DNA of 64,000 bases from Rhodothermales bacterium (GCA_039944855.1 JBDUXZ010000037.1:1-64000), one strand, 5' to 3'; shown: positions 15,509-24,521, counted from the first letter of the stretch. Made by a program: numbers and translations. Notes: a model not told the origin generated them from the letters alone.

Positions 15509-16489
15509 TCAGACGCCGACTTCCGGCTCCGGCGTCGGGCGTGCCGAGCGGTCGGCCGCGAGCGACTCGGCCTGCTGCACGTCGGCATCACTCTTCGTGA
15601 CGAGGACCGGGCAGCGGGCGAGGCGGAGCACACGCTCGGCCACGCTCCCGAGGAGGAGGTGCTTGAGGCCCGAGAGCCCGCGCGTCCCCATCACGATGAG
15701 GCCGCTCCCGAGCCGCTCGGCTTCCTTCACGATCACGTTCGGCGACTGCCCGACGCCGACGTGGACGCGGACGTCGAGCGCCGTGCCGGGCGCCGCCGCC
15801 GTCTCGTCATCGACGAGGCCATGGAGCTGTTCGAGCGCGTGCTCGGCGAACTGCGGGCCGTACTCGTAGACGATGAACCCGGTATCGTAGAACGCGGGCA
15901 CGGGAACCGTCTCGCCGACGTGGAGCAGGTCGAGCCGCGCGCCGAGGAGGCGGGCGAGGCGGACGGCCTGCCGCACGGCGGCCTTGCTCGACTCGGAGAA
16001 ATCGACAGGCACGAGGATGGACGCGATCTCCTCTACGGTCGGCCCATTCGCGCGCACGGTGAGGACCGGGCACGGCGCCCAGCGAACGACCTCTTCGGCG
16101 ACGCTGCCGAGCAGCATCCGCCGCAGCCCACTCCGCCCATGCGTCCCCATCACGATGAGGTCGATGTCATGCTCCTCGGCGTAGCGGAGGAGCGCCGGCG
16201 CGGCGGCCACATCGCGCACCACGGCGTGCTCCATCTTCACGCTGCCGGGGTCGAAGCGGACGTGCTCGTCGCGGTCGTGCTCGACGCCTTCCTTGAGCCG
16301 CTCGCGGAGCTTGTCGAGCGCGTCGGCCCCGGTGTCGGAGCGGCCGTAGGGGTCGGCGTGGAGCACGTCGGCGTGGACGACGTGGACCGTCGCCCCGGAC
16401 TGGGCGGCGAGGAAGAGCGCGGTTTCGAGGGCGCGCTCGGCGCACGGGGAGAAGTCGCGCGCGACGAGGATGCTGCGGATCGGTTTCAT
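15509..16489 (-). CDS. Tandem-domain universal stress protein
   Basis: This 326-residue protein has two UspA domains in tandem. The first (1-147) has ILVARDFSPCAERALETA and GTHGRSGLRRMLLGSVAEEV. The second (about 155-300) has ILVPVDFSESSKAAVRQA and GTRGLSGLKHLLLGSVAERV. Both keep the ATP-binding G-x2-G-x9-G-S motif. A loose Pro/Ser tail follows. It is probably co-transcribed with the two genes downstream. Confidence 0.94.
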   Translation of the reverse strand: MKPIRSILVARDFSPCAERALETALFLAAQSGATVHVVHADVLHADPYGRSDTGADALDKLRERLKEGVEHDRDEHVRFDPGSVKMEHAVVRDVAAAPALLRYAEEHDIDLIVMGTHGRSGLRRMLLGSVAEEVVRWAPCPVLTVRANGPTVEEIASILVPVDFSESSKAAVRQAVRLARLLGARLDLLHVGETVPVPAFYDTGFIVYEYGPQFAEHALEQLHGLVDDETAAAPGTALDVRVHVGVGQSPNVIVKEAERLGSGLIVMGTRGLSGLKHLLLGSVAERVLRLARCPVLVTKSDADVQQAESLAADRSARPTPEPEVGV

Positions 16490-16528
16490 GGGGGTCGGGG
16501 GAAGCGGCGGCGTTCCGGCCTGAGCGCG

Positions 16529-17374
16529 TCAGGCCGGGAGCCGCTCGATGTGGCGAAAGAGGTCGGAGTAGGCGGCGGATTCGGCGGGGCGCGTGTAGGG
16601 TGGCGTGGCGGTGCCGCCCCCGCTGAGGAGGAGGACTTGGCCGGTCACGCCGCGAGCCTCGCTGGAGGCGAGGAAGCGGGTCGTGTAAGCCGCATCGTAG
16701 AGTTGGTGCGAGCGGCGCTGCCGGTCCACGCGCACGGCCGCCGCCGAGCCCAGCGCTGCCATGTCGAGGGTGTGGTCGGCGCGGGCGGGGTCCTCCATCG
16801 CCACGCCGTTGAGCGTGACGCCGCGGTCGTGGAGCGCCGTCGCGGCGGCGTGCACGAAGGCGCCGAACGACGACACGGCGACCTTGCAGGCCGCCTCGCC
16901 GAGCCGCCCGGGCCATGCGCCCCGGAGGAGCGCCGTCAGCACGACGTTCCCCTCGGGCTGCCGCTCCAGCGCCGCCCCCGCCATACGGACGGCGGGAACG
17001 AACGAGGCGAGGTCGACGGAGAGCGCGCCGTCCCCCGCCCCGTTCCGCACCGTCACCTCGCCGTTGACCACGACGGCGTCGACGCGGCCGAAGGTGCTGA
17101 GCGCGGTGCGGATGATGAGGCGGGCGCCGGCGTCCGTCGCCGCGTCGGCCTCCACGAAGACCGGTTCCGCCTCGAGGCCGTGGAGCGCGCGGATGCGCTC
17201 GACCTCGGCCAGCACGGGCCGGGCGGCTTGGGCGTTGGCGTCGGAGAAGAGGATGCAGCGTGACTCGCCGGCGAGGCGGCGGGCGACGGCTTGGCCGATG
17301 GGGCCGGCGATGCCGGTCACGACGGCCACGGTGCCGACCATACTTGGGGTCGGCGAAAGGGACGCAGCTTCCAT
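16529..17374 (-). CDS. SDR-fold protein with a degenerate active site
   Basis: This encodes 281 residues from the ATG at 17374. A GTG 12 bp upstream and an ATG at 17341 are alternatives. The Rossmann start is VAVVTGIAGPIGQAVARRL (TGxxxGxG), with DANAQAARP at the cofactor-specificity strand and VVVNGEV at the NNAG position. At the catalytic site the expected Y-x3-K reads E-A-A-C-K (GEAACKVAV), so the Tyr is Glu, and the upstream Ser is replaced (VVLTALLRG). It is therefore probably not a normal dehydrogenase. The C-terminal TGQVLLLSGGGTA is the usual SDR end. Confidence 0.85.
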   Translation of the reverse strand: MEAASLSPTPSMVGTVAVVTGIAGPIGQAVARRLAGESRCILFSDANAQAARPVLAEVERIRALHGLEAEPVFVEADAATDAGARLIIRTALSTFGRVDAVVVNGEVTVRNGAGDGALSVDLASFVPAVRMAGAALERQPEGNVVLTALLRGAWPGRLGEAACKVAVSSFGAFVHAAATALHDRGVTLNGVAMEDPARADHTLDMAALGSAAAVRVDRQRRSHQLYDAAYTTRFLASSEARGVTGQVLLLSGGGTATPPYTRPAESAAYSDLFRHIERLPA

Positions 17375-17510
17375 GGGAGCGGGCACTGGGGGTGGACTCG
17401 GAGGTTCAGCCCCAGGCTACGCCGTCCGCTCCCGCGCCGCTGACAGGCTGCGCGCCGCCCGCATCGTGGGGTCCTTGCGCCCGCCGATGTGGGGGAAATC
17501 CTCGCACGAA

Positions 17511-17626
17511 GAGACGATGAAGGGGCGAGCGGAAGAGACGAAGCGTGGAAGAGTGCCAGCCTTCGCTCTCGGTGCTCCGTAGCTCCCCGATTCCTCGTCT
17601 CCTCGATTTTTCGTCTCCTCGTCTCC
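17511..17626. repeat. Short inverted repeat cluster (GAGACGA / TCGTCTC)
   Basis: GAGACGA occurs at 17511 and 17535. Its complement TCGTCTC occurs at 17595, 17611 and 17619, partly in 8-nt periodicity (GTCTCCTC). It fills the spacer between the response regulator and the SDR gene. No gene is supported here. Confidence 0.6.
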
Positions 17627-17631
17627 TCCGA

Positions 17632-18282
17632 TCAGTGCGCGCCTTCGCCCTCGACCCACTGCACGGCCTGCTGCAGCAGTTCTGTCCCCGTCTCGATGTT
17701 GAGCTTCTGCTTGATCCGCGCGCGGTAGCTCTCGACCGTCTTCACCGAGAGGTGCAGCCGCTCGGCGATCTCGCGCGTCGGCAGCCCACGCCCCGTCATC
17801 TCGAACACCTCCAACTCGCGGTCGGAGAGCACTTCGAGCGGGGACTGCATCGGGGCCTTCCGCCCCACGGCCGCCCCGAAGAGCAGCCGGTCCTTCAGCT
17901 CGTCGCTCATATAGATCCCGCCGCGGAGGACGTGGCGGACGGCCTGCACGATCTCGTTCCCCGCCTCCAGCTTCATCACGTAGCCCTTCGCCCCGGCGCG
18001 GACGGCGCGCTCGGCGTAGAGCGCCTCGTCGTGGCGGGAGACGACGAGCGTGAGGAGGTCGGGGTTGAGCGCGAGGAGGTGCTTCAAGAGCTCGATCCCG
18101 CTCATCCCCGGGAGGGAGATGTCGATGAGGACGAGGTCGGGCTTGAGCTTGTCCATCACCGAGAGGGCTTCCTCGGCGTCGGCGGCTTGCCCGACGACCT
18201 CGATGTCGGACTCGGCCGAGAGCGTGAGGGCGAGGCCCTTCCGCATGAGCGGGTGGTCGTCGACGATCATCAGGCGGTGCAT
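17632..18282 (-). CDS. NarL/FixJ-type response regulator
   Basis: This 216-residue protein has a receiver domain (1-120) with acidic pocket D8-D9, phospho-acceptor D54 (LVLIDISLPGM) and K104-like LEAGN after GAKGYVMK. The C-terminal LuxR-type helix-turn-helix (about 148-205) reads VLSDRELEVFEMTGRGLPTREIAERLHLSVKTVESYRARIK. It is 49 bp downstream of a PAS histidine kinase and is its likely partner. The oxidase operon next door is a plausible target, but no binding site is known. Confidence 0.95.
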   Translation of the reverse strand: MHRLMIVDDHPLMRKGLALTLSAESDIEVVGQAADAEEALSVMDKLKPDLVLIDISLPGMSGIELLKHLLALNPDLLTLVVSRHDEALYAERAVRAGAKGYVMKLEAGNEIVQAVRHVLRGGIYMSDELKDRLLFGAAVGRKAPMQSPLEVLSDRELEVFEMTGRGLPTREIAERLHLSVKTVESYRARIKQKLNIETGTELLQQAVQWVEGEGAH

Positions 18283-18331
18283 GGCGAACGGGGCTAAAGG
18301 GGGCGAAAGAAAGGGGCGGAGGATCGAGAGA

Positions 18332-19957
18332 TTACGGGCGGTGGCCGTCGAGGAGGATCGTGCAGGTTACGATCGTCCCCCCGTCGACGGCGGGGCGGAT
18401 GTCGAGGGTGCCGCCGGCGATGCGGGCGCGGTAGTGCATGATGCGGACGCCCATGCCGCGGTTGTCGTCGGGCCGGGCGGGGGCGGCGACGCTTCCGCCG
18501 TGGACCCCGGCGACAGGCGTATCGACGGCGGGCGTGTCGGCGCCGCCGGCGCGGATCGCATCGGGGAAGCCGACGCCGTCGTCGTGGACGCGGAGCCGGA
18601 CCTGCTCCTTCCCCACCGAGAGCGCGATGTCGATGCGGCTGGCGCGGCCGTGGCGGACGGCGTTGCTCACGGCCTCCTGCGCGATGCGGAAGAGGTGCAT
18701 CGGGTGCGGGACGGCGGCGACGCCGGCGTCGAGCCCGCTCGTTTCGAACGCGCACGTGACGTTGAAGAGCCGCTCGGCGTTCGAGGCGAGCCGCGTGAGC
18801 GCGGCGGCGAGCCCGTTCGCTTCGAGCTCGACGGGCACGAGTCCACGTGCGAGGCCTCGGGCGTACTCGTCGGCTTCTTTGATGAACTGCGTGATCTCGC
18901 GCGCGTCCTCGGCGACGGGCGAACCGGCGGCTTCGAGCTGCCGCGCGAGGCCGCGCGCGAGCAGGCCGATCCCGGTGAGCTGCTGGCCGAGCCCGTCGTG
19001 GAGGTCCTGCCCGATCCGGCGGCGCTCCTCGTCGGCGATGCGGAGGACCTCGAGCTCGAGCCCCCGCCGCTCGGAGATGTCGCGGACGATGCCGGTGAAG
19101 ATCTTCCGCCCCTCCAGCTTCACCTCGCTCACGGCGAGGTCGAGGGGGAACGTGCTGCCGTCCTTGCGGCGGCCCGTCACCTCGCGGCCGATCCCGATGA
19201 TGCGGCGGCGGCCGGTCTGGTGGTAGGCGTGGAGGTAGCCGTCGTGCTCCTCGTGGTAGGGCTCGGGCATGAGCACGCGGACGTTCTTCCCGATCACCTC
19301 GGCGGCGGCGTAACCGAAGATCCGCTCGGCCGCCGGGTTGAACGTCTCGATGCGCCCCTCCGCGTCGATCGTGATGATGCCGTCGACGGTCGTTTCGAGA
19401 ATCGCGCGGGCGAGGGCTTCGCTCTCGCGGAGCGCCCGCTCGGTCCGGCTCTCGCCGAGCGCCCCCGCGAGCACGTGCCCCACGGCCGCGACGAAGGCGT
19501 GCTCCTCCTCCCCCAGCACGCCGGGCGCCGGCACGCACGCGGCGAGCACGCCGAAGGGCCGCGCCTCGCCGCCGATCCGCACGCACACGCCCTCCACCAC
19601 CGTCGGCTCGGGCACGAACGGGGGTCGCGCCGTCCGCTCGCGGAGTGCGACCGGGCCGGACGTCTGCAACGCCTCGGTGAGCGGAAGCCCGGCCTCGTCG
19701 GATATCCTGCGCTCGCCCGTGCCGTTCGCCTCCGGATGAAGCAGGAGCCAATCCCCGCCCCGGACCTCGAACACGGCGACGAGGTCGGTCCCCAACGCCT
19801 CTCCCACCGTGCGGACGGCGCGCTCGACCACTTCCTGCGGCGTTGCGGCGGTTAGTGCGTACTGCCCCAGCGCGGCTACGGCGTCGTACCGCGGCGTCCC
19901 GTCGAGCCCCGCATCGGGGTCGCCGGGGAGGGATAGATGGGGGTTCGACGGGGGCAT
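18332..19957 (-). CDS. GAF-PAS histidine kinase with a FixL-like PAS domain
   Basis: This encodes 541 residues from MPPSNPHLSL at 19957. The order is GAF-like (about 30-170), PAS (183-300), HisKA_3 (about 305-375) with H320 in IGQDLHDGLGQQLTGI, and HATPase (about 425-535). The PAS domain closely follows the heme PAS of rhizobial FixL: MPEPYHEEHDGYLHAY and IIGIGREVTGRRKDGSTFP. H238 aligns with the FixL heme-ligand His and R258 with the O2-sensing Arg (family knowledge). No membrane segment is present. It is thus a candidate soluble oxygen sensor upstream of the response regulator. Confidence 0.93.
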   Translation of the reverse strand: MPPSNPHLSLPGDPDAGLDGTPRYDAVAALGQYALTAATPQEVVERAVRTVGEALGTDLVAVFEVRGGDWLLLHPEANGTGERRISDEAGLPLTEALQTSGPVALRERTARPPFVPEPTVVEGVCVRIGGEARPFGVLAACVPAPGVLGEEEHAFVAAVGHVLAGALGESRTERALRESEALARAILETTVDGIITIDAEGRIETFNPAAERIFGYAAAEVIGKNVRVLMPEPYHEEHDGYLHAYHQTGRRRIIGIGREVTGRRKDGSTFPLDLAVSEVKLEGRKIFTGIVRDISERRGLELEVLRIADEERRRIGQDLHDGLGQQLTGIGLLARGLARQLEAAGSPVAEDAREITQFIKEADEYARGLARGLVPVELEANGLAAALTRLASNAERLFNVTCAFETSGLDAGVAAVPHPMHLFRIAQEAVSNAVRHGRASRIDIALSVGKEQVRLRVHDDGVGFPDAIRAGGADTPAVDTPVAGVHGGSVAAPARPDDNRGMGVRIMHYRARIAGGTLDIRPAVDGGTIVTCTILLDGHRP

Positions 19958-20241
19958 CTCGTACTCGTTGACGGCGGGGAGAGAAGGTAACGACGGGGTC
20001 GGGAGGCGTGAATCTACGGCGCACAGACGCACCGGCGGGGCCGCCGAGCGCGATCCGACCGCCTCTCCGTCGCGGCCGTGCGAACCAGGCCGGGCCGGCA
20101 CGCATTCTGCGAGGCGGGAGCGCGCGTAGCGGCCATCCCGTGGCCTTCTCGCAGTTTTCACGCCCCCGAGCGCGAGGCGGCCCCTAGTCTCAGGAAATTT
20201 TCCTACGCCTCCCGCCGCACCCGCTAACTCCTTCCCTCCCT

Positions 20242-21879
20242 ATGTCCTCTCGTTCGCAGCGTGTCGCCTACTTCTGCATGGAGTACGGGCTCGACCTCCG
20301 ACTGAAAACCTACGCCGGCGGCCTCGGCATCCTCGCCGGTGACCACCTCAAAGGCGCACACGACCACGGATACCCCATCGTCGGCCTCGGCCTGAAGTGG
20401 AAGCAGGGCTACGGCAACCAGTCCTTCAACGAGAATGGGAAGCCGCAGACGGACTTCCGCTCGTATACCTACGCCGACGACGTGCTCGAAGACACCGGCG
20501 TCGAGGTCACTGTTAGCGTCGCCGACGAGGACGTGCACTGCAAGGTGTGGAAGACGACAGCCTTCGGCAACGTCCCGCTCTACCTCCTCGACACCGACCT
20601 CCCCGGCAACCCGGCGCCCCTCATCACGGACCGGCTCTACGGCGGGAGCCACGAGGACCGCGTCGCGCAGGAGATCGTGCTCGGGATCGGCGGCGTCCGC
20701 GCCCTCCGCGCGCTCGGGCTCGACATCGACGTGTACCACTTCAACGAGGGCCACGCCCTCCTCGCCGCCTTCGAGCTGATCCGCGAGAAGCGGGCCGCCG
20801 GCGCGAGCTACGACGACGCCCTCGCCGCCACGCGCGACGAGATCGTCTTCACGACGCACACGCCCGTCCTCGCCGGCAACGAGCAGCACCCGCTCGACCG
20901 GCTGATGGACCTCGGCGCGAACAACGGGCTCACGCGGGCCCAGCTCAAAGCGCTCGGCGGCGAGCCCTTCAACATGACCGTCGGCGGGCTCCGGCTCGCG
21001 CGGAAGGCGAACGCCGTCGCCCAGCTCCACGGCGTCACGGCGCAGCTCATGTGGCGCCACGTCGAGGACGGCGCCGAGATCGCCGCGATCACGAACGGCG
21101 TCCATCACCCCACGTGGGTCGACTCGGAGATCACCGCGGCGGCCGACGACGCCGACGCGCTCTGGGCGCAGCACCAGCAGAACAAAGAGGCCCTCCTCGA
21201 CCTCGTCGAGCGCCGCACCGGCACCCGCCTCCGCGCCGACCGCCTCCTCATCGGCTTCGCCCGCCGCGCCGTCACTTACAAGCGGCCGACGCTGATCTTC
21301 ACCGAGGAGGAGCGGATCGCGCCGCTCCTCGAGAGCGGGAAGCTCCAACTCGTCTTCTCCGGGAAGGCGCACCCGCAGGACGCCGCCGGCCAGGCCATCG
21401 TCGCCGAGCTCGCCGCGTTCAGCGAGAAGTACCCGAAGGGCGTCGTCTTCATCCCCGACTACGACATGGAGGTGGGCGCGGCGATGACGCGCGGCGCCGA
21501 CGTGTGGCTCAACAACCCGCGCCGCCCCAAAGAGGCCAGCGGGACGAGCGGGATGAAGGCGGCCATGAACGGCGTGCTCAACCTCAGCACGCTCGACGGC
21601 TGGTGGCCCGAGGCGTGCGACCACGGCGCCAACGGCTGGCAGTTCGGCGACGGCTTCGAGAGCCCGGACGAGGACCTCCTCGACGCCCACGACCTCGAAG
21701 GGCTCTACGACGTCCTCTTCGGCGAGGTGGTGCCGACCTACTACGACGACCGCGCCCGCTGGGTCGCGATGATGCAGCAGAGCATCGCCGACACGCACGA
21801 GCCCTTCTCCGTCGAGCGGATGCTGCAGGAGTACGACGAGCAGCTCTACACGGCGAGCGCGCCGGCTCCGGCCGCGTAA
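20242..21879 (+). CDS. glgP: Alpha-glucan (glycogen/maltodextrin) phosphorylase
   Basis: This 545-residue protein is of the short GT35 form (TIGR02094-like). It releases glucose-1-phosphate from alpha-1,4-glucans with PLP as cofactor. Signatures are AYFCMEYGLD at the start, YAGGLGILAGDHLK, HFNEGHA, FTTHTPVLAGNE, TNGVHHPTWV, and the PLP site EASGTSGMKAAMNG with Lys439. It is shorter than the ~800-residue E. coli enzyme because the N-terminal regulatory part is missing. It is the first plus-strand gene after the sensor kinase and ends in a strong hairpin. Confidence 0.95.
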   Translation: MSSRSQRVAYFCMEYGLDLRLKTYAGGLGILAGDHLKGAHDHGYPIVGLGLKWKQGYGNQSFNENGKPQTDFRSYTYADDVLEDTGVEVTVSVADEDVHCKVWKTTAFGNVPLYLLDTDLPGNPAPLITDRLYGGSHEDRVAQEIVLGIGGVRALRALGLDIDVYHFNEGHALLAAFELIREKRAAGASYDDALAATRDEIVFTTHTPVLAGNEQHPLDRLMDLGANNGLTRAQLKALGGEPFNMTVGGLRLARKANAVAQLHGVTAQLMWRHVEDGAEIAAITNGVHHPTWVDSEITAAADDADALWAQHQQNKEALLDLVERRTGTRLRADRLLIGFARRAVTYKRPTLIFTEEERIAPLLESGKLQLVFSGKAHPQDAAGQAIVAELAAFSEKYPKGVVFIPDYDMEVGAAMTRGADVWLNNPRRPKEASGTSGMKAAMNGVLNLSTLDGWWPEACDHGANGWQFGDGFESPDEDLLDAHDLEGLYDVLFGEVVPTYYDDRARWVAMMQQSIADTHEPFSVERMLQEYDEQLYTASAPAPAA

Positions 21880-21896
21880 CCCGTTCGAGCAACCCC

Positions 21897-21948
21897 GGCA
21901 GCGGCCGGGCCGTCCGCTCTTTGCATGAGCGGACGCCCGGCCGCTGCC
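21897..21948 (+). terminator. Long hairpin after glgP
   Basis: Arms 21897-21919 and 21927-21948 pair over 22 bp with one bulged C around a 7-nt loop. No U-run follows, so it may work as an intrinsic terminator of the no-tail type or as an RNA 3'-end protector. Confidence 0.6.
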
Positions 21949-22041
21949 GTATCCTGTCTCCCCGAACCCGGCGAAGCACCGGCCGAACCGAAAGGCCGAT
22001 CCGTTCGTTTGTCATCTCCCGTCTCGCCAAACCGCGCGTCC

Positions 22042-22401
22042 ATGCCGCTCACGCTGCTCCTCCACGACCTCGCCCTCCTCTACCTCGCCCTCGCCCACGG
22101 CGCCGACGGCGAACTCGACACCGCCGAGCAGGCCTCCATGCGGGACCAGCTCCGCGCGTGGGCCCCCGGCACCGACCCCGCCCTCTGCGACCACGCCCTC
22201 CGCGAAGCCGGGCTCTCGTACGGCAACGGCGTGGGGAAGGAGAAGATGGACGACCTCCTCCAGCGGCTCCACGACGGCCTCGACCCCGACGGGCGGGCCC
22301 GCGTCCTCGCCGACCTCATGGAACTGGCCCGCGCCGACGATGTGGTCGAACCCGGCGAAACCGCGCTGATCGACCGGGTGGCCGCCGCGTGGGCCACGTG
22401 A
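22042..22401 (+). CDS. TerB-like (tellurite resistance TerB family) protein
   Basis: This encodes 119 residues starting MPLTLLLHDLALLYL at 22042. The all-helical sequence has the duplicated acidic motif of TerB folds: ALAHGADGELDTAEQASM near the start and LMELARADDVVEPGETALI near the end. TerB-like domains bind metal or act as scaffolds. The earlier in-frame ATG lies in the glgP hairpin and is unlikely. No operon partner is evident. Confidence 0.75.
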   Translation: MPLTLLLHDLALLYLALAHGADGELDTAEQASMRDQLRAWAPGTDPALCDHALREAGLSYGNGVGKEKMDDLLQRLHDGLDPDGRARVLADLMELARADDVVEPGETALIDRVAAAWAT

Positions 22402-22432
22402 TGGCCCCGCCCGCTTAACCGGACTACGGCTC

Positions 22433-23554
22433 ATGCACGTCCCCTCCGGCCCCGACGTCCTCCGACGTGTCCAGCGCCGCCTTCGGCCCAACAAAAAGCC
22501 GCCCGGCGCCGTCCCCGGCACGCTCGTCTACGAGGGCGAAGAGCCCGAGGCCCCCGTCCGCATCCACGCCTTCGACTACGGACCCGCCCGCTTCGAAGAA
22601 CGCGAGATCGCCGACGTCGCCGCGTGCGCCTCGCTCCGCTCCTCCAGCACCGTCACGTGGATCGACGTCGACGGCGTCCACGACGTCGGCATCGTGGAAG
22701 CGATGGGTCGGCTCTTCGGGCTCCACCCGCTGACGCTCGAGGACATCGTGAGCACGGACCAGCGGCCGAAGCTCGAGGAGTACCCGGAGTACGTCTACCT
22801 CGTCCTCCAGATGATGCACTACGACCACGCGACGTGCCGGATCGAGCCGGAGCAGGTCAGCATCGTCTTCGGGCACGGCTTCCTCCTCTCCTTCCAGGAA
22901 TCCAAAGAGGGCGACGTGTTCGACCCCGTCCGGCAGCGACTCCGCGAGGGGCGCGGCCATCTCCGGCAGATGGACGCCGACTACCTCGCCTACGTCCTCC
23001 TCGACGTCGTCGTAGACTACTACATGGAGATCCTCGAAGGCCTCGGCGAGCACATCGAAAGCCTCGAAGACACCGTCACCCTCCGCACCGACACCGACGG
23101 GCTCCGCGCCATTAACGGGCTCCGCAGGCAGGTCATCGCGCTGCGCCGCTCGATCTGGCCGCTCCGCGACGTGATCGTGGCACTGGAACGGAGCGACCGC
23201 CCCTTCGTCACGGCCGCCATCGACCCCTACCTCCGCGACGTGTACGACCACACCGTCCGCACGGTCGAACTCATCGAGTCGGCGCGCGAGATCCTCTCGT
23301 CGCTCGTGGAACTCCACCTCTCGACGGTGAGCAACCGGATGAACGAGGTGATGAAGGTGCTCACGATCTTCGCGACGTTCTTCCTCCCGCTCACGTTCAT
23401 CGTCGGGATCTACGGGATGAACTTCGACCCGGCCGCCTCCCCGCTCAACATGCCCGAGTTGGCATGGCGCTGGGGCTATCCCTTCGCGTGGGCGCTGATG
23501 CTGGGCGTAGCTACCGCGATGTACTTCTTCTTCCGGCGCAAGGGCTGGCTCTGA
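22433..23554 (+). CDS. corA: CorA-type magnesium/cobalt channel
   Basis: This 373-residue protein is of the CorA family. A large cytoplasmic N-terminal domain (HPLTLEDIVSTDQRPKLEEY, FQESKEGDVFDPVRQRL) leads to a long stalk helix. Two C-terminal membrane helices follow, with the selectivity motif YGMNF (Y327-G-M-N) between them. The C terminus is basic (FFRRKGWL). It forms pentameric Mg2+ channels in the inner membrane. Confidence 0.96.
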   Translation: MHVPSGPDVLRRVQRRLRPNKKPPGAVPGTLVYEGEEPEAPVRIHAFDYGPARFEEREIADVAACASLRSSSTVTWIDVDGVHDVGIVEAMGRLFGLHPLTLEDIVSTDQRPKLEEYPEYVYLVLQMMHYDHATCRIEPEQVSIVFGHGFLLSFQESKEGDVFDPVRQRLREGRGHLRQMDADYLAYVLLDVVVDYYMEILEGLGEHIESLEDTVTLRTDTDGLRAINGLRRQVIALRRSIWPLRDVIVALERSDRPFVTAAIDPYLRDVYDHTVRTVELIESAREILSSLVELHLSTVSNRMNEVMKVLTIFATFFLPLTFIVGIYGMNFDPAASPLNMPELAWRWGYPFAWALMLGVATAMYFFFRRKGWL

Positions 23555-23563
23555 CCGCGAGGC

Positions 23564-23603
23564 AAAAAAAGAAGCCCCCGAGTCGGCGGGGACTCGGGGG
23601 CTT
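23564..23603 (-). terminator. Rho-independent terminator of tRNA-Asp
   Basis: A 13-bp stem (23572-23584 with 23591-23603) with a 6-nt loop is followed on the minus strand by seven T residues (23564-23570). It lies 13 bp after the tRNA 3' end. Confidence 0.92.
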
Positions 23604-23615
23604 AAGCTTCGATCG

Positions 23616-23692
23616 TGGCGGTCCGGACGGGACTCGAACCCGCGACCTCTGCCGTGACAGGGCAGCGTTCTAACCAACTGAACTACCGGACC
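23616..23692 (-). tRNA. tRNA-Asp (GTC)
   Basis: This is a 77-nt tRNA on the minus strand with the acceptor stem GGTCCGG/CCGGACC, discriminator G and an encoded CCA (23616-23618). The anticodon arm is CTGCC-CTGTCAC-GGCAG, giving anticodon GTC. The T-arm contains GGTTCGAGTCC. Confidence 0.97.
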
Positions 23693-23830
23693 GGGCTGCG
23701 ACCGAAGCGGGGCTATAATACCGCGCATCCGGAGCGAAGCGCAAGCGGCTCGAAAGCCTCCACAGGTTCTTTACCTGACGGGGACCCCCGAGCCGCCGCA
23801 CCGACGTGCGGCGCTACGCGGCCGGAGCGT

Positions 23831-24229
23831 TTACGCGGCCTGCGCCGCCCACGACTGGCACCAGCCAGCGGGCGATACGGGTCCGGCGAAGAGCTGGCAG
23901 CCGCCGCACGGAGAGCCGCCCTGCGGCTGGGTGTAGAACCGGCAGTTCGCACAGTTCTGCCCTTCGCGGGGCGTGGCGTCGACGTAGCCGAGCGCCTGCC
24001 GGGTTTGGAGCGCTTGCGGGTCGAGGGCGTCGTAGCCCTCGCAACTCGACGCTTCGACGACGCGAGCGCCGTCGGACGTGCCTGCGGTGGTGGCCTCATC
24101 CCCGCCGCAGGCGGCGAGGAGGGTGGACCCGCCCAGCCCGACCGCGCCGACCGCAGCGAGGCGGCCGAGGAACGAGCGGCGAGAGAGCAGAGAGGGCGTA
24201 GTTGGGGCGGGGGACGTGTGGTCTGGCAT
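23831..24229 (-). CDS. High-potential iron-sulfur protein (HiPIP), Tat-exported
   Basis: This encodes 132 residues starting MPDHTSPAPT at 24229. A Tat signal is seen (SRRSFLGRLAAVGAVG), ending in TLLAACGG, where C41 could also be a lipobox Cys. The mature part has the HiPIP pattern C93-x2-C96-x14-C111-x12-C124 (QNCANCRFYT..GGCQLF..GWCQSW). HiPIPs bind one [4Fe-4S] cluster at high potential and carry electrons in the periplasm, here perhaps to the cbb3 oxidase. It stands alone between two tRNA genes. Confidence 0.93.
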   Translation of the reverse strand: MPDHTSPAPTTPSLLSRRSFLGRLAAVGAVGLGGSTLLAACGGDEATTAGTSDGARVVEASSCEGYDALDPQALQTRQALGYVDATPREGQNCANCRFYTQPQGGSPCGGCQLFAGPVSPAGWCQSWAAQAA

Positions 24230-24404
24230 GGTCAAACGGGGTTTGGGTGAAGAGACGCGGGCCGGGCTGGCGCGGTCGGAGAGCAGCAGCGGCTCTCGCG
24301 GAATCCGTTGGATAAGCCCGGCAGGAAGGGAGATTGGACCTGTTTGCTTCCTGTCAACGACGTACTCCGCATTCCGGTCCCGTTGGAGCAAAGTCACCCG
24401 ACAC

Positions 24405-24442
24405 AAAAAGTCCCGGCCAGCGCGGGGCTGGTCCGGGACTTC
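24405..24442 (-). terminator. Rho-independent terminator of tRNA-Phe
   Basis: The stem AAGTCCCGG..CCGGGACTT (24408-24420 with 24428-24442, with small bulges) is followed by five T residues on the minus strand. It lies just after the tRNA-Phe 3' end. Confidence 0.88.
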
Positions 24443-24448
24443 GGGAGG

Positions 24449-24521
<73 letters not shown>

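Noticed and set aside
17417-17659. 80-codon frame in the spacer before the SDR gene
   Set aside because: It consists of the GAGACGA/TCGTCTC repeats and overlaps the response regulator end, with no protein character.
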